From Chloroflexota bacterium (GTDB lineage Bacteria > Chloroflexota > Anaerolineae > UBA1429), in assembly GCA_019873625.1 (NCBI GenBank), contig JAIOAW010000016.1:1-59617 (forward strand): a DNA stretch of 59,617 nucleotides, written 5' to 3'. Below the pieces are notes generated by a model. It made no database searches. It had not been told where the DNA came from and saw only the letters and a list, made by a program, of their open reading frames with translations. Each line of letters begins with the position of its first letter. Within the stretch, counting starts at the first letter, position 1. A program made the translations under genes and the position numbers. This document shows, one piece after another, positions 1 through 8,076 of this stretch.

Positions 1-300
1 CCGGCCCTCTCCCGGGTTAGGGGTGAGGGGGGGAGCGCGAGGCTCCCGCCTCGCGGTGCGGGCCAGGAGGCCCACACTCCCTTCCTTTCGCCGAGAGGTA
101 AGACCCTCACCCCGGCCCTCTCCCGCGTTAGGCGAGAGAGAGGGGAGCGCGAGGCTCCCGCCTCGCGGTGCGGGCCGGGAGGCCCGCACTCCCTTCCTTT
201 CGCCGAGAGGTAAGACCCTCACCCTAACCCTCTCCCGCCCCAGCGGGAGAGGGAACCGGAGCGCGAGGCGAGAGCCTCGCGCGCGGGCGGAATTTGGCGG
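1..300. repeat. GC-rich intergenic repeat array (two 112-bp units plus a partial unit)
   Basis: Two near-identical units start at 31 and 143 (period 112). Each contains a short hairpin (GCGAGGC, TCCC, GCCTCGC), a stretch beginning GTGCGGGCC, and the motif CCCTCACCC followed by CCCTCTCCCG. A third, diverged copy ends near 290. A related copy in opposite orientation lies at 2157-2262, so this is a dispersed family. The hairpins and absence of a plausible gene suggest a REP-like non-coding repeat. No gene is visible in this stretch. Confidence 0.75.
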
Positions 301-357
301 CGCGGGATGGAAGGGCTATCATCTCCGCGTTGCAACCCTTGGCAAGGAGGCCCGGCG

Positions 358-1518
358 TTGGATCTCGATCGCTACATCGAACGGCGCGGCACCGATAGCA
401 CAAAGTGGAATCGCTACGGGCCGGATGTGCTCCCCTTGTGGGTGGCCGATATGGATTTTCGGGCGCCCGAACCCGTCATCCAGGCCCTGCGCGAGCGCGT
501 GGAGCATGGCATTTTCGGCTACCCTATGGAACCCCCCGCCTTGCGCGAGGTGGTGATCGAACGCCTCGAACGCCTCTATGGCTGGAAGGTCAGCCCTGAG
601 GCGATTCTCTTTATCCCCGGCGTGGTGCGCGGGTTCAACCTGGCCTGCCACGCCGTGGGGCAAGAGGGCGATGGCGTCTTTATGCAGACGCCCGTCTACT
701 ACCCGATGCTCGCCGCTCCGGCCAATGCCCGCCGCGCCCTGGTTACCATGGAACTCTCGCAGGCGGAAGACGGTTCCTACTATGTGGATTACGACCGTAT
801 GGAGGCCGCCCTCACGCCGCGCACGCGCCTCTTCATCCTATGCAACCCGCACAACCCGGTGGGGCGCGTCTTTCGGCGCGATGAATTGGAGCGGATGGCC
901 GAAATCTGCCTGCGCCGCGAGATCATCATCTGCTCCGATGAAATCCATTGCGAACTCCTCTTTTCCGGCTACAGGCACATCCCCATCGCCTCCCTTTCGC
1001 CCGAGGTGGAGCGCCGCACCATCACCCTTATGGCCCCGAGCAAGACGTTCAACATCGCCGGCCTGCACTGCTCCATCGCCATCATCCCCTATGAACCGCT
1101 GCGCCGGCAGTTTTTGGGCGCCTTCCAAGGGTTGGTGGGGTCGGTGGAGATTATGGGCTATGTGGCGGCCCTGGCGGCCTACCGCTACGGCGACCCCTGG
1201 CTGCGTGAGGTGCTAACCTACCTAGAGAGGAACCGCGACGACTTGGCCGATTACGTGGCGCGCTCTCTGCCCGGCTTGCGCATGGCCAAACCGGAGGGCA
1301 CCTACCTCGCTTGGATAGATTGCCGCGCCGCCGGCCTCCCGCAGGACCCCTTTACCTTCTTTTTGGAAAAGGCCCGCGTGGCCTTGAACGACGGCGCGGC
1401 CTTTGGCCCAGGGGGGCAGGGGTTCGTGCGGCTCAACTTTGCCTGCCCGCGAGGCCTTTTGCACGAGGCCCTCGGGCGTATGCAAGCCGCGCTCGCAGAG
1501 GCCCAAGCCGCCTCATAA
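358..1518 (+). CDS. PatB/MalY-type PLP aminotransferase (putative cystathionine beta-lyase)
   Basis: 386 residues, full length for the MalY/PatB branch of fold-type I PLP enzymes. Seen: DVLPLWVADMDF near the N terminus, CNPHNPVGRV, SDEIHCELLF, and the PLP lysine at about residue 229 in SKTFNIAGLH. The family cleaves C-S bonds in cystathionine or cysteine, or acts as an aminotransferase, in the cytoplasm; the substrate cannot be read here. The TTG start at 358 is chosen because AAGGAGG lies 7 bases upstream; an in-frame ATG at 307 would place this Shine-Dalgarno inside the gene and add residues with no family resemblance. The neighbour is convergent. No promoter was recognised in the repeats upstream. 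Confidence 0.88.
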   Translation: MDLDRYIERRGTDSTKWNRYGPDVLPLWVADMDFRAPEPVIQALRERVEHGIFGYPMEPPALREVVIERLERLYGWKVSPEAILFIPGVVRGFNLACHAVGQEGDGVFMQTPVYYPMLAAPANARRALVTMELSQAEDGSYYVDYDRMEAALTPRTRLFILCNPHNPVGRVFRRDELERMAEICLRREIIICSDEIHCELLFSGYRHIPIASLSPEVERRTITLMAPSKTFNIAGLHCSIAIIPYEPLRRQFLGAFQGLVGSVEIMGYVAALAAYRYGDPWLREVLTYLERNRDDLADYVARSLPGLRMAKPEGTYLAWIDCRAAGLPQDPFTFFLEKARVALNDGAAFGPGGQGFVRLNFACPRGLLHEALGRMQAALAEAQAAS

Positions 1519-1522
1519 AACG

Positions 1523-1559
1523 CGCTCCTCGCGGGGCCTGTTCGCCTCCGCGAGGAGCG
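1523..1559. terminator. Bidirectional hairpin between convergent genes
   Basis: A perfect 12-bp inverted repeat (CGCTCCTCGCGG at 1523-1534 and its complement at 1548-1559, loop 13) lies between the stop codons of the aminotransferase and the convergent PDZ gene. There is no T run, so it may act as a stabilising or weak bidirectional terminator. Confidence 0.55.
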
Positions 1560-1565
1560 AGAGGC

Positions 1566-2060
1566 CTAATCTTGCTCGGAGCCGATGGCAGCGCCCACCA
1601 TACGATACTCGATCCCCAGCCAGGGCGCGGATGGCTTATCGGGGTTCTTGCCCAGCGTAACCGGCACCTCTATTCGGCGGCCGTTGCGCACCACGCGCAG
1701 GGTTACCTCGTCTCCCGGGGCATACTGGCTGATGAGTGCGGCGAGATCGCGCTCGTCGGTGAGGACCTCGTCGTTCACGGCGTAAATCATATCCCCCAAG
1801 CGCAGGCCGGCATCTTCGGCCGGGCTATCGGGCACGATGCGCACCACGAGGGCCGCTCGGCGCGCCGCCAGCCGTGGGGTTGGCACAGGCACCGGCATCA
1901 GGCGCGAGGGGGCTGTGGGCACCACGATGCGTTGTTGGGCGACCCTTTTCGCCACGACGTATCCGCTCACCCCGCCGGCTATCGCGCCCAACGCGCAACT
2001 CAAGAGGAGGCCCACCACGGCCAATAGGATCCACAACCACGTCCTGTTCTTTTTCTCCAT
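1566..2060 (-). CDS. Membrane-anchored PDZ-domain protein
   Basis: 164 residues. The start ATG at 2060 follows GGAGGTG with correct spacing; an upstream GTG at 2075 overlaps that site. Seen: a charged N terminus (MEKKNRT), one hydrophobic segment at about 7-30, a Pro-rich linker, then a PDZ domain at about 70-140 (SPAEDAGLRLGDMIYAVND). There is no protease domain, so this is not a DegP/HtrA enzyme; it is probably a membrane-tethered peptide-binding adaptor facing outward. The function is unknown. It is convergent with the aminotransferase gene. Confidence 0.8.
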   Translation of the reverse strand: MEKKNRTWLWILLAVVGLLLSCALGAIAGGVSGYVVAKRVAQQRIVVPTAPSRLMPVPVPTPRLAARRAALVVRIVPDSPAEDAGLRLGDMIYAVNDEVLTDERDLAALISQYAPGDEVTLRVVRNGRRIEVPVTLGKNPDKPSAPWLGIEYRMVGAAIGSEQD

Positions 2061-2156
2061 AGATAACACCTCCACGGAATAGATGACGACATCCTTGAGG
2101 GGTGCACTTTATTTACGCATCAGGGCGCCTTTCGGTTCCGCCCAGGCCCTCTATTG

Positions 2157-2262
2157 GAGCGCGCTCCGGTGCCCTCTCCCGCTGGGGCGGGAGAGGGCTA
2201 AGGTGAGGGTTTTTAGGCCTCACGGCCCGTGCATACGAGGCGGGAGCCTCGCGCTCCAGCGC
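2157..2262. repeat. Inverted copy of the dispersed GC-rich repeat
   Basis: Contains CCCTCTCCCGC, then GCGGGAGAGGG, GGTGAGGG and the hairpin GAGGC-GGGA-GCCTC, matching the complement of the units at 1-300. It separates the PDZ gene from def. Confidence 0.6.
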
Positions 2263-2278
2263 CTATGCGGCGCGCACT

Positions 2279-2306
2279 TTGACAAGGCCCCTACACCCCC
2301 TATAAT
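2279..2306 (+). promoter_or_regulatory. Sigma-70 promoter of def
   Basis: A perfect -35 TTGACA (2279-2284) and a perfect -10 TATAAT (2301-2306) are 16 bp apart. The transcript would begin near 2313, which rules out an in-frame ATG at 2307 and supports translation of def from 2340. Confidence 0.85.
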
Positions 2307-2339
2307 ATGACTAAATCACTCAAGTATCAAGGTCGCGCT

Positions 2340-2867
2340 ATGGCTGTAAAACCGATTTTGACCGCCGAGAATCCCATCCTGAGGCAAAAGGCCAAAAAGG
2401 TAACCCGCTTTGGCGATGGCCTGGCGGGCTTGGTGGAAGATATGTTCGATACGATGCGCGCCGCGCACGGCCTGGGCCTGGCCGCCCCGCAAATCGGCAT
2501 CCCTTTGCGCGTCTTTGTAGTAGAGATGCCCGCCGAATATGACGAAGAGGGCCGTGAAATCGAGCCGAGCAAATCCTACGTGCTCGTCAACCCGGAAATC
2601 GTCAAATCCTTCGGCGAGGAGGAGATGGAAGAGGGCTGCCTTTCGGTGCCGGGCTATCGGGGGCTGGTCAAGCGGGCCACGAACGTCACCATCAAAGGGC
2701 AGGATGCGCGGGGCCACGCCGTGCGTTACCGCGCCGAGGGCCTGCTGGCCCAGGCCTTCCAGCACGAGTTGGATCACTTGGACGGCATCCTCTATCTCGA
2801 TCGCCTGGTAAGCCCCGATAAACTCTGGCGCATTACCGAGGGCGAGGAGGAAAAGGCGGAAGGCTAG
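2340..2867 (+). CDS. def: Peptide deformylase
   Basis: 175 residues, normal for the family. It removes the formyl group from the initiator Met of nascent proteins in the cytoplasm. All three metal-site motifs are present: GLAAPQIG (46-53), EGCLSVPG (metal Cys) and QHELDHLDG (metal His pair and catalytic Glu). The ATG at 2340 is chosen because the strong promoter places the transcript start downstream of the alternative ATG at 2307. The stop codon shares the palindrome CTAG with the stop of the convergent HAD gene, so the two genes overlap by two bases at their ends. Confidence 0.95.
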   Translation: MAVKPILTAENPILRQKAKKVTRFGDGLAGLVEDMFDTMRAAHGLGLAAPQIGIPLRVFVVEMPAEYDEEGREIEPSKSYVLVNPEIVKSFGEEEMEEGCLSVPGYRGLVKRATNVTIKGQDARGHAVRYRAEGLLAQAFQHELDHLDGILYLDRLVSPDKLWRITEGEEEKAEG

Positions 2868-3553
2868 CGCGGGAGATATTCCACAAGCCCGGCGGCGCGA
2901 TCGAGGATGAGGTGCGCGCCGGCGCGCTCGAGTTCCTTCCTTTCGCCGAACCCCGATAGGACCCCCACGGCATAAGCCCCTGCCCGCCGTGCCGAACGGA
3001 TGTCCATCGTGGTATCTCCCACCATCAGGCAGCGCGAAGGGGGCACCCCCAATAGGCGGGCGGCCTTGTAGACCGGCTCTGGGTGCGGCTTCATCCGCCA
3101 CACGTCTTGGCGCGTTATGATGGCCCCAAAGTGGGCTGCCAACCCCAAGTGCCCTAGGAGCGCCAAGGCCTCAGGGCGCGCCCGCGTAGTGACCACGGCG
3201 AGTTTATAACGCCCCTTGAGGGCCTGGATCAGCGCCTCGCTCCCCTCGACCGGCTCCGAGGCCTCGCGCGTGGCCAGCCCTTTGGAACGGCGGATGCGGT
3301 CGGCCAGGCCCAGAAAGAGATGCCCCAACCCCAGGTGTTCCAAGGAGGAGATGGCATAGTTCGAGGGCGTCTCGATCGCCATCACGATGCGGCGCGCGAG
3401 GGCGTTCACGTCCAAGCAGGGGAAGACCTTGCGGAGCGCGCGCAGTTTGCCGGCCAAGAGGCGCGCCCAGCGGTTATCCGTTTCCACCAGGGTGCCATCC
3501 AAGTCAAAGAGGATGGCCTCGACGCCATCAAAACGGGGAGGGGATTCGTCCAT
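2864..3553 (-). CDS. HAD-family phosphatase at the end of the his operon (candidate histidinol-phosphatase)
   Basis: 229 residues. HAD motif I is FDLDGTLVETD at about 15-25; motif II lies in VVTTRARP; the motif III lysine is in RMKPHPEP; motif IV is VGDTTMDI. With its helical cap it resembles phosphoglycolate phosphatase-like enzymes. ATG at 3553, with GGAGG upstream. It begins 26 bases after hisE in the same direction as the last gene of the operon. The operon has HisB only as the dehydratase and no recognisable histidinol-phosphate phosphatase, so position suggests this protein may fill that step. That is inference; a general phosphoglycolate phosphatase is the alternative. Confidence 0.75.
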   Translation of the reverse strand: MDESPPRFDGVEAILFDLDGTLVETDNRWARLLAGKLRALRKVFPCLDVNALARRIVMAIETPSNYAISSLEHLGLGHLFLGLADRIRRSKGLATREASEPVEGSEALIQALKGRYKLAVVTTRARPEALALLGHLGLAAHFGAIITRQDVWRMKPHPEPVYKAARLLGVPPSRCLMVGDTTMDIRSARRAGAYAVGVLSGFGERKELERAGAHLILDRAAGLVEYLPR

Positions 3554-3579
3554 TGTTTTTGGGGCCTCCGGTTTTTGCC

Positions 3580-3861
3580 CTAGCGAAAGCGGCGGCGCAG
3601 TTCGGCCTCGACCTCTTGCCACCCTAGGCCCCGCGCCGCGAGCGCCACGAGCAGGTGGTACAAGAGATCCGCACACTCGTAGATGAACCGCTCATCGCTT
3701 TCCAACGCGCCGGCCACTACGACCTCGGTGGCCTCCTCGCCCACCTTTTTCAAGATTTCGGGCAGGCCCGCGGCCAAAAGTTGGCACGTGTAGGATCCTT
3801 CGCGGGGGTGCGCCTGGCGGTCTCGGATGGTCGCCATCAGGGCATTCAGCGTCTCGCTCAC
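3580..3861 (-). CDS. hisE: Phosphoribosyl-ATP pyrophosphatase
   Basis: 93 residues. It hydrolyses phosphoribosyl-ATP to phosphoribosyl-AMP, step 2 of histidine synthesis. Seen: the MazG-like helical core with [13 protein letters not shown] and [13 protein letters not shown]. The start is GTG at 3861, overlapping the stop of hisI as GTGA, so translation is coupled. Many bacteria fuse hisI and hisE; here they are separate but overlapping. A longer reading upstream in the same frame is only hisI read out of frame. Confidence 0.93.
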   Translation of the reverse strand: MSETLNALMATIRDRQAHPREGSYTCQLLAAGLPEILKKVGEEATEVVVAGALESDERFIYECADLLYHLLVALAARGLGWQEVEAELRRRFR

Positions 3862-4220
3862 GGGTTCTCCTTGAAATGGGTATCGGCCAGGGAGCGGAAG
3901 AAGCAACTCGTCCGCCCCGTGTGGCAGGCCGGGCCGGCTGGTTCCACGCGCAGGAGCAAGGCATCGGCGTCGCAATCCACCCACACCTCGCAGATGCGCT
4001 GGGTATTGCCGGAGGTGGCCCCTTTGTGCCACAGGGCGCGTCGCTTGCGGCTCCACAGCCAGGTCTCCTTTTGTTCCAAACTGAGGCGCAAGGCTTCGCG
4101 GTTCATATAGGCCAGCATCAACACGGCCCCGGTGTGGATATCCTGCACGACCACGGGGATCAGCCCGTGTTCATCCCAGCGAAGCGCCTCCAGCGGGAGA
4201 TCGCCATACTCCTCTTCCAT
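3858..4220 (-). CDS. hisI: Phosphoribosyl-AMP cyclohydrolase
   Basis: 120 residues. It opens the adenine ring of phosphoribosyl-AMP, step 3 of histidine synthesis. Seen: family signatures [15 protein letters not shown], the DCDADALL metal site, and [13 protein letters not shown] with the zinc cysteines. ATG at 4220, preceded by GGGAGGGG; a GTG just upstream is too close to that site. It follows hisF by 11 bases and overlaps hisE by four. Confidence 0.95.
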   Translation of the reverse strand: MEEEYGDLPLEALRWDEHGLIPVVVQDIHTGAVLMLAYMNREALRLSLEQKETWLWSRKRRALWHKGATSGNTQRICEVWVDCDADALLLRVEPAGPACHTGRTSCFFRSLADTHFKENP

Positions 4221-4231
4221 CACCCCTCCCT

Positions 4232-4990
4232 TTAGCGGCGCACGGGCACGCCCCGTTCGGCCAGGTATTCCTTAACCTGCGAGACGGTGAGTTCCCGAAA
4301 GTGAAAGAGCGAGGCAGCGAGCGCCGCACTCGCCTTCCCTTCGGTTAGCGCCTCGTAAAAGTGTTCCAACTTGCCCGCCCCGCCCGAGGCGATCACGGGG
4401 ATGGAAACGGCCTCGGCCACGGCGCGCGTCAAGGCGAGATCGTAGCCGTCTTTGGTGCCATCGCGATCCATACTCGTGAGGAGGATTTCCCCTGCGCCGC
4501 GATCTTCCACCTCTTTGGCCCAGGCGATGGCTTCTTTGCCGGTGGGGATGCGCCCCCCGTTGATGTAGACCTGCCACCAGCCCTCCGGCTCGCGCTTGGC
4601 GTCAATGGCCACCACGATGCACTGCGAACCGAACCGTTTGGCGCCCTCGGAGATCAACTCCGGCGTGCGCACCGCCGCGCTGTTGATGGAGGTCTTGTCG
4701 GCGCCGGCCAAGAGCACAGCGCGCAGATCATCCAAGGTGCGCAGGCCGCCGCCCACCGTAAAGGGGATGGTGATGGCATCGGCCACGCGGCGCACCATCT
4801 CGATGACAATATCGCGCCCCTCGTGCGAGGCCGTGATATCCAAAAACACGAGTTCGTCGGCCCTTTCTTGGCTATAGACCTGGGCGTGTTCGACGGGGTC
4901 GCCGGCATCGCGCAAAGAGACAAAGTGCACCCCCTTGACGACGCGGCCATTCATCACATCCAGGCACGGAATCACCCGTTTGGCCAACAT
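4232..4990 (-). CDS. hisF: Imidazole glycerol phosphate synthase, cyclase subunit
   Basis: 252 residues, the normal length. With HisH it converts PRFAR plus ammonia to imidazole glycerol phosphate and AICAR. Seen: a (beta/alpha)8 barrel, [12 protein letters not shown] with the catalytic Asp, DGTKDGYD with the second catalytic Asp, and the phosphate-binding ends [11 protein letters not shown] and [11 protein letters not shown]. It starts 1 base after hisA and sits in the usual HAF order. Confidence 0.97.
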   Translation of the reverse strand: MLAKRVIPCLDVMNGRVVKGVHFVSLRDAGDPVEHAQVYSQERADELVFLDITASHEGRDIVIEMVRRVADAITIPFTVGGGLRTLDDLRAVLLAGADKTSINSAAVRTPELISEGAKRFGSQCIVVAIDAKREPEGWWQVYINGGRIPTGKEAIAWAKEVEDRGAGEILLTSMDRDGTKDGYDLALTRAVAEAVSIPVIASGGAGKLEHFYEALTEGKASAALAASLFHFRELTVSQVKEYLAERGVPVRR

Positions 4991-4991
4991 C

Positions 4992-5729
4992 TCAGGCTCC
5001 TTTCTCGGCGATCTCGATGGCTTCGCGCAGGCGGATGGCCCCGCGATAGAGCGCCATCCCGATGATAACCCCTTCGATGCCTTCCGGTTCGCAGGCCTTG
5101 AGCGCGCGGATATCCTCCAAAGAGGCCACCCCGCCCGAGGCGATGACGCGCAATCCGCTGGAATGTGCCAATCTTCGCGCCGCCTCGACGTTCACCCCTT
5201 GGAGCATACCGTCGCGCTGAACATCCGTGTAGATGATGCGCTTCACGCCCAGAGCGGCCATCTGCTGGGCGACTTGCTCCACCCCCAAGGGAGAGACCTC
5301 CACCCAGCCGCGGACGGCCACGCGCCCTTGGCGCGCATCCAGCCCCACGGCGATGCGTTCGGCGCCGTGGAGGGCCAGCGCCTCTTGGACGATTTCGGGG
5401 TTCTGCACGGCCACCGTGCCCAAGATGGCGCGGCGCACGCCCAGTTCGAGGAGGCGCGTCACGTCCTTCACGGAGCGCAGCCCCCCGCCGAACTGGATGG
5501 GCACCGTTACCGCCGCAAGGATGCGCTCTAGGGCGCGCCAGTTGGCCGCTGCCGGCTCGCCCAGGGCGCCATCCAGGTTGACCACGTGCAGCCACGTGGC
5601 CCCCTCGCCCACCCAACGGCGGGCGGCCTCGGCGGGGTCATCGGCGAACACCGTCTCTTGGGCGGCATCTCCTTGCTGAAGGCGCACGCACCGCCCCTGG
5701 CGCAGGTCAATGGCCGGGTAGATGATCAC
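4992..5729 (-). CDS. hisA: ProFAR isomerase
   Basis: 245 residues. It isomerises the aminoaldose ProFAR to PRFAR. Seen: [16 protein letters not shown] with the catalytic Asp, [12 protein letters not shown], and [11 protein letters not shown] with the second Asp. The start is GTG at 5729, with AGGAGG just upstream, overlapping the hisH stop as GTGA. A longer in-frame extension upstream lies entirely inside hisH and is not family-like. Confidence 0.95.
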   Translation of the reverse strand: MIIYPAIDLRQGRCVRLQQGDAAQETVFADDPAEAARRWVGEGATWLHVVNLDGALGEPAAANWRALERILAAVTVPIQFGGGLRSVKDVTRLLELGVRRAILGTVAVQNPEIVQEALALHGAERIAVGLDARQGRVAVRGWVEVSPLGVEQVAQQMAALGVKRIIYTDVQRDGMLQGVNVEAARRLAHSSGLRVIASGGVASLEDIRALKACEPEGIEGVIIGMALYRGAIRLREAIEIAEKGA

Positions 5730-6349
5730 CCTTCCTCCTGGAGGAGGCCAACCGCGATGCAGAAATTGCGTAAAATGCGCTCGCCCACGTCTTGGCTCTT
5801 TTCCGGATGGAATTGGATGGCGTACAGGTTCCCCACCGCTACAGCTGAGCAGTAATCTATGCCATAGTCGGTCCAGGCGGCCACCACGCTTTGATCTTCG
5901 GGCTGCGCGTAATAAGAGTGGACGAAATACGCATAGGTGTGATCGGGCACGCCCCGCCATAGGGCGCATACCTTGGCCTGGTGAATCTGGTTCCAGCCCA
6001 TATGGGGCACCGTCAGGTATGAGGGGAAGCGCTTCACCCGCCCGGCGAGCAGGCCCAACCCGCGATGCTCGCCCATCTCCTCGCTCACCTCAAAGAGGAG
6101 TTGCAAGCCGAGGCAAATGCCCAAAAAGGGCACCCCCTCTCGCACGGCGGCGATGAGAGGCTCATCCAGTTTGAGGGCGCGCAGGCTGGCCATCGCATCG
6201 CCAAAGGCGCCCACCCCCGGCAAGACGAGCACCGTGGCCTGGATGACCTCTTCCGGCCGGTTCACCACACGCGCCTCGAGGCCCAGGCGCCTGAAGGCCA
6301 TATAGACGCTACGCAAATTCCCCACGCCATAATCTACGATGGTGAGCAC
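5726..6349 (-). CDS. hisH: Imidazole glycerol phosphate synthase, glutaminase subunit
   Basis: 207 residues. Class I glutamine amidotransferase that supplies ammonia to HisF. Seen: VDYGVGNLRSV, oxyanion strand PGVGAFGDA, nucleophile Cys in LGICLGLQLLFE, and the His/Glu pair in QFHPEKS. The start GTG at 6349 is one base past the hisB stop. It overlaps hisA by four bases. Confidence 0.95.
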   Translation of the reverse strand: MLTIVDYGVGNLRSVYMAFRRLGLEARVVNRPEEVIQATVLVLPGVGAFGDAMASLRALKLDEPLIAAVREGVPFLGICLGLQLLFEVSEEMGEHRGLGLLAGRVKRFPSYLTVPHMGWNQIHQAKVCALWRGVPDHTYAYFVHSYYAQPEDQSVVAAWTDYGIDYCSAVAVGNLYAIQFHPEKSQDVGERILRNFCIAVGLLQEEG

Positions 6350-6350
6350 T

Positions 6351-6944
6351 TTACAGCACCCCCTTGGTCGAGGGGATTCCCTGGCGGCGCGGATCGCGGC
6401 CGACGGCCTGGCCCAAGGCGCGCCCCAACCCTTTGAACACGGCCTCGATGAGGTGGTGTGTATTCGCGCCGTGGATGCACTTGACGTGTAGGGTAATGCC
6501 CGCCTGGTGCGCCAAGGCGCGCAGGAACTCGGGCACGAGTTCCGTATCGAAACGCCCCACCGTGGGCGCGTTGAGGGGCACATCGTACACCAAAAGCCCC
6601 CTCCCTGAAAAATCCACGGCCACGAGCACGAGCGCCTCGTCCATCGGCATCAGGATGCTCCCATAGCGGGCGAGGCCCGTTTTATCGCCCACGGCCTGGG
6701 CCAAGGCCTGCCCCAGGGCGATGCCGATATCCTCCACCGTGTGGTGATCGTCCACCTCGATATCGCCCTGGCAGGTGAGGTCCAAATCAAAGAGGGCGTG
6801 CACGGCCACGTGGCTGAGCATATGGTCCAAGAAGGGCACGCCGCTCCGGATGTTCCAAAGGCCCGTGCCGTCGAGGTTGATCGTGAGCGAGATATCCGTC
6901 TCGCGCGTGGTGCGGCGCACGGTGGCCGTTCGTTTATAGTCCAT
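6351..6944 (-). CDS. hisB: Imidazoleglycerol-phosphate dehydratase
   Basis: 197 residues, the monofunctional length: the N-terminal HAD phosphatase found in enterobacterial HisB is absent. Seen: metal-binding DHMLSHVAVH, DDHHTVEDIGI, and the repeat of these in NTHHLIEAVFK. It removes water from imidazole glycerol phosphate. ATG at 6944, preceded by GGAGGAGG, overlapping the end of hisC by 11 bases. An earlier in-frame GTG/ATG region lies within the Shine-Dalgarno. Confidence 0.95.
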   Translation of the reverse strand: MDYKRTATVRRTTRETDISLTINLDGTGLWNIRSGVPFLDHMLSHVAVHALFDLDLTCQGDIEVDDHHTVEDIGIALGQALAQAVGDKTGLARYGSILMPMDEALVLVAVDFSGRGLLVYDVPLNAPTVGRFDTELVPEFLRALAHQAGITLHVKCIHGANTHHLIEAVFKGLGRALGQAVGRDPRRQGIPSTKGVL

Positions 6945-8076
6945 CGCCCCCTCCTCCATTCGCTTTTAGGTTGGCAAAGGCCTCGAGCACGGCCTCGGTT
7001 TGGGCCGGGGTGCCCACGGAGATGCGCACCCATTCCTCGCCGTTTGGCCCCTCAAAATAGCGTAGGAGGATGCCGCGCGCCTCCATAGCCCGCCGAACAG
7101 CCGTCAAATGAACCCCTTGCAGGCGCGAAAGGACGAAATTTGCCTGGCTCTCATACACGTGGAGAAAGGCAAACCGCCGCAGGCCCTCGATGAGGCGGGC
7201 GCGCTCGGCCACCAGGCGCGCGATGCGTTCGCGGGCAATATCCAGGTCTTCCAGCGTCGCCAGGGCCGCCTCTTGGGCTAGGCCGTTCACATTATAAGGG
7301 GATTTCAGCCGCCACAAAGCCCCTATCAACTCCTCCGGGAAGACGCCATACCCCACGCGCAGGCCAGCCAGCCCGGCCCACTTGCTGAAGGTGCGCAGGA
7401 CGATGAGGTTCTGCCGTTTGGGCACCCAAGCCGCCCGCGAGCCGCCGGCGAACTCGATGTAGGCCTCATCGAGCACGACGATGAGCGGCAGGGCGAGGAG
7501 GCGTTCCAGCGCCTCTTCGGCCAGGAGGCCGCCATCCGGATTATTGGGAGATGCGACAAAGGCTAGGCGCGGCCGGGGGTCGCGCCGGCACAGGTCTTCC
7601 ACGGCCGCCACAGGGATGCTGAAATCGGCCCCACGGGGGATGCGCACCACGGTCATATCGTTCGCCGTGGCATAGAAGGCATACATCCCAAACGTCGGGG
7701 GGAAATCGAGCACCTGAGCGATGCCCCCGCCCTTTGGCCCTGGGCGGAAGGCCCTCAGGGTGAGGTCAATCAACTCGTCGGAACCGTTCCCCACGAGGAT
7801 ATGCGCCGGGTCCACGCCGATGTAGGCGCCGATGGCCTCTCGCAAGCGCCGCGCGATGGGGTCTGGGTAGCGATGGAGATAAGGGAAGGCACGCACCCGT
7901 TCCACAGCGCGCGGCGTGGGGCCGTAGGGATTCTCGTTCGCATCCAGTTTGATGAGGCGATCTTCGCTCACGCCCAGCCGCCGAGCCACCTCGGGCAGGG
8001 GTTCGGGGGCATATTCCTGCAAGCCCTGAACCCGCTCGCCCACCAGGGCGGCGAGGTTCCACGCTGTGCCGCTCAT
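6934..8076 (-). CDS. hisC: Histidinol-phosphate aminotransferase
   Basis: 380 residues. PLP enzyme that aminates imidazole acetol phosphate. Seen: IKLDANENPYGP substrate loop, GNGSDELIDL, ASPNNPDG, VLDEAYIEF, and the PLP lysine in RTFSKWAGLAGLRVGYG. Its ATG overlaps the hisD stop as ATGA, and its end overlaps hisB. Confidence 0.96.
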   Translation of the reverse strand: MSGTAWNLAALVGERVQGLQEYAPEPLPEVARRLGVSEDRLIKLDANENPYGPTPRAVERVRAFPYLHRYPDPIARRLREAIGAYIGVDPAHILVGNGSDELIDLTLRAFRPGPKGGGIAQVLDFPPTFGMYAFYATANDMTVVRIPRGADFSIPVAAVEDLCRRDPRPRLAFVASPNNPDGGLLAEEALERLLALPLIVVLDEAYIEFAGGSRAAWVPKRQNLIVLRTFSKWAGLAGLRVGYGVFPEELIGALWRLKSPYNVNGLAQEAALATLEDLDIARERIARLVAERARLIEGLRRFAFLHVYESQANFVLSRLQGVHLTAVRRAMEARGILLRYFEGPNGEEWVRISVGTPAQTEAVLEAFANLKANGGGGDGL

